7,505 nt of DNA from Bacillota bacterium. GTDB lineage: Bacteria; Bacillota; Clostridia; Christensenellales; Aristaeellaceae. The notes beneath the pieces are model-generated. The model worked only from the letters and a program-made list of their open reading frames with translations, had not been told where the DNA came from and searched no databases. Positions 6,884-7,505 of the stretch are shown in pieces. The translations under genes were made by a program, and so were the position numbers. The stretch spans positions 1 through 7,505 of the forward strand of contig JAGVSV010000121.1 in the NCBI GenBank assembly GCA_019137115.1, in the 5' to 3' direction. The stretch's first letter is position 1, and each line of letters begins with the position of its first letter.

Positions 6884-7505
6884 TCATTTGCCCACCTTCG
6901 TGTACGCTTCGTTGATGCCGTCGAGAACCGCTTTTACCGTCCAGGTGGCGCCGCTGATCGTATCAATGTCGGTGATTTCAAGCGGTGGTGTTTTGCCGAT
7001 AAACTGCGCGGCGAATTCCGGCGCCAGCGCCTTGTCGCCGATGCCCGCAGTTTCCGAGAAGCGGCCGTCGCCGATCTTGAGGAACGTGATCGCGCCGTTT
7101 TCGTCAAACGTGACGGCAACCGCCACCATGCTGTGGTAGCCCTCGAAGGCGGCCGTAATCGCGTTGGCGGGGATTTCTGCTTCCTCAGCTTTGGGCGCTT
7201 CGGTGGCTTCCGCAGGCGCTTCATCCTTCCTGGTGTACGCCTCGTTGATGCCGTCGATGACCGCTTTTACCGTCCAGGTGGCGCCGGTGATGGTGTCGAT
7301 GTCGGTGATCTCAAGCGGCGGCGCTTTGCCGATAAACTGCGCGGCGAATTCCGGCGCCAGCGCCTTGTCGCCGATGCCCGCAGTTTCCGAAAAGCGGCCG
7401 TCGCCGATCTTGAGGAACGTGATCGCGCCGTTTTCGTCAAACGTGACGGCCACTGCCACCATGCTGTGATAGCCCTCGTATGCCGCTGTGATCGCGTTGG
7501 CGGGC
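6884..7505 (-). CDS. Tandem FMN-binding (flavinylated) domain protein, 5' end off window; possible RnfG substitute
   Basis: The reading frame is open to the right edge, giving 206 visible residues with no start codon in view. It holds two copies of an FMN-binding (PF04205-like) domain of about 90 residues. Each has AFEGYHSMVAVAVTFDENG or a close variant, GDKALAPEFAAQFIGK, and a C-terminal flavinylation motif: DTITGATWTV in the first copy and DTISGATWTV in the second. The final Thr of TGAT/SGAT (codons at 7277-7279 and 6944-6946) is the expected site where ApbE attaches FMN. An Ala/Glu/Pro-rich linker (about DEAPAEATEAPKAEEAEI) separates the copies. Such domains act outside the membrane as electron carriers, as in RnfG, NqrC and the multi-flavinylated PplA-type proteins. 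It lies directly upstream of rnfC, and its stop overlaps an alternative rnfC ATG. Because rnfG is missing further down, I infer that this is the flavin subunit of the complex. A signal peptide or anchor, and further domain copies, may lie beyond the edge. Confidence 0.85.
   Translation of the reverse strand, partial: PANAITAAYEGYHSMVAVAVTFDENGAITFLKIGDGRFSETAGIGDKALAPEFAAQFIGKAPPLEITDIDTITGATWTVKAVIDGINEAYTRKDEAPAEATEAPKAEEAEIPANAITAAFEGYHSMVAVAVTFDENGAITFLKIGDGRFSETAGIGDKALAPEFAAQFIGKTPPLEITDIDTISGATWTVKAVLDGINEAYTKVGK
6901..7171 (-). repeat. 333-base-period tandem repeat, downstream copy (second FMN-binding domain)
   Basis: This stretch matches 7234-7504 base for base at a constant offset of 333 (111 codons), with about 20 mismatches over 271 bases by my own count. 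It encodes the last FMN-binding domain of the upstream gene. Only about four residues differ, so most changes are synonymous. Confidence 0.9.
7234..7504 (-). repeat. 333-base-period tandem repeat, upstream copy (first visible FMN-binding domain)
   Basis: This is the partner of 6901-7171. The linker (about 7172-7233) completes the 333-base period on this side and is not repeated after the last domain. The repeat reaches the window edge, so further copies may follow. Two adjoining stretches of about 66 and 59 bases are identical between the copies apart from one base between them. Confidence 0.9.

Noticed and set aside
6901..7504. Tandem repeat as a CRISPR array or mobile element
   Set aside because: The unit is 333 bases, in frame, and encodes an FMN-binding domain. 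There are no short repeats with spacers and no terminal inverted repeats.

Overview
The window looks like chromosomal DNA from a GC-rich anaerobic Firmicute of the Clostridia type. It carries a sodium- or proton-pumping Rnf complex with a clostridial-style long RnfB that has two tandem ferredoxin repeats. It also carries a LytR-CpsA-Psr (LCP) cell-wall ligase, a family typical of Gram-positive bacteria. The genus cannot be fixed from the sequence.

Almost everything lies on the minus strand in one tightly packed, probably co-transcribed run. In transcription order (right to left) it is: a protein with tandem FMN-binding domains, cut by the right edge (6884-7505); rnfC (5517-6845); rnfD (4579-5520); rnfE (3945-4586); rnfA (3358-3948); rnfB (2551-3345); an LCP-family protein (1526-2554); and a putative six-hairpin glycosidase (376-1503). 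Junctions are overlaps of 3, 4 or 8 bases, or gaps of 12 to about 40 bases. No internal promoter or terminator is evident. No gene-free stretch exceeds 300 bases.

The Rnf complex couples electron flow between reduced ferredoxin and NAD+ to ion transport. RnfB takes up or delivers ferredoxin electrons, RnfC handles NAD(H), RnfA and RnfE form the membrane core with a [2Fe-2S] cluster, and RnfD carries covalent FMN. The usual clostridial order is C-D-G-E-A-B. Here rnfG is absent from between D and E, which overlap by 8 bases. The only FMN-binding candidate for the RnfG role is the gene upstream of rnfC, which has at least two nearly identical flavinylation domains repeated with a 333-base period. 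This is the most interesting point in the window.

The first ~390 bases hold, on the plus strand, the remains of a class I SAM-dependent methyltransferase. It has an in-frame TAG where the family would be expected to have a sense codon, and it loses its family-like C-terminus where it runs into the 3' end of the convergent glycosidase gene. Both tails may have been lost at one deletion or rearrangement junction near 386-394.
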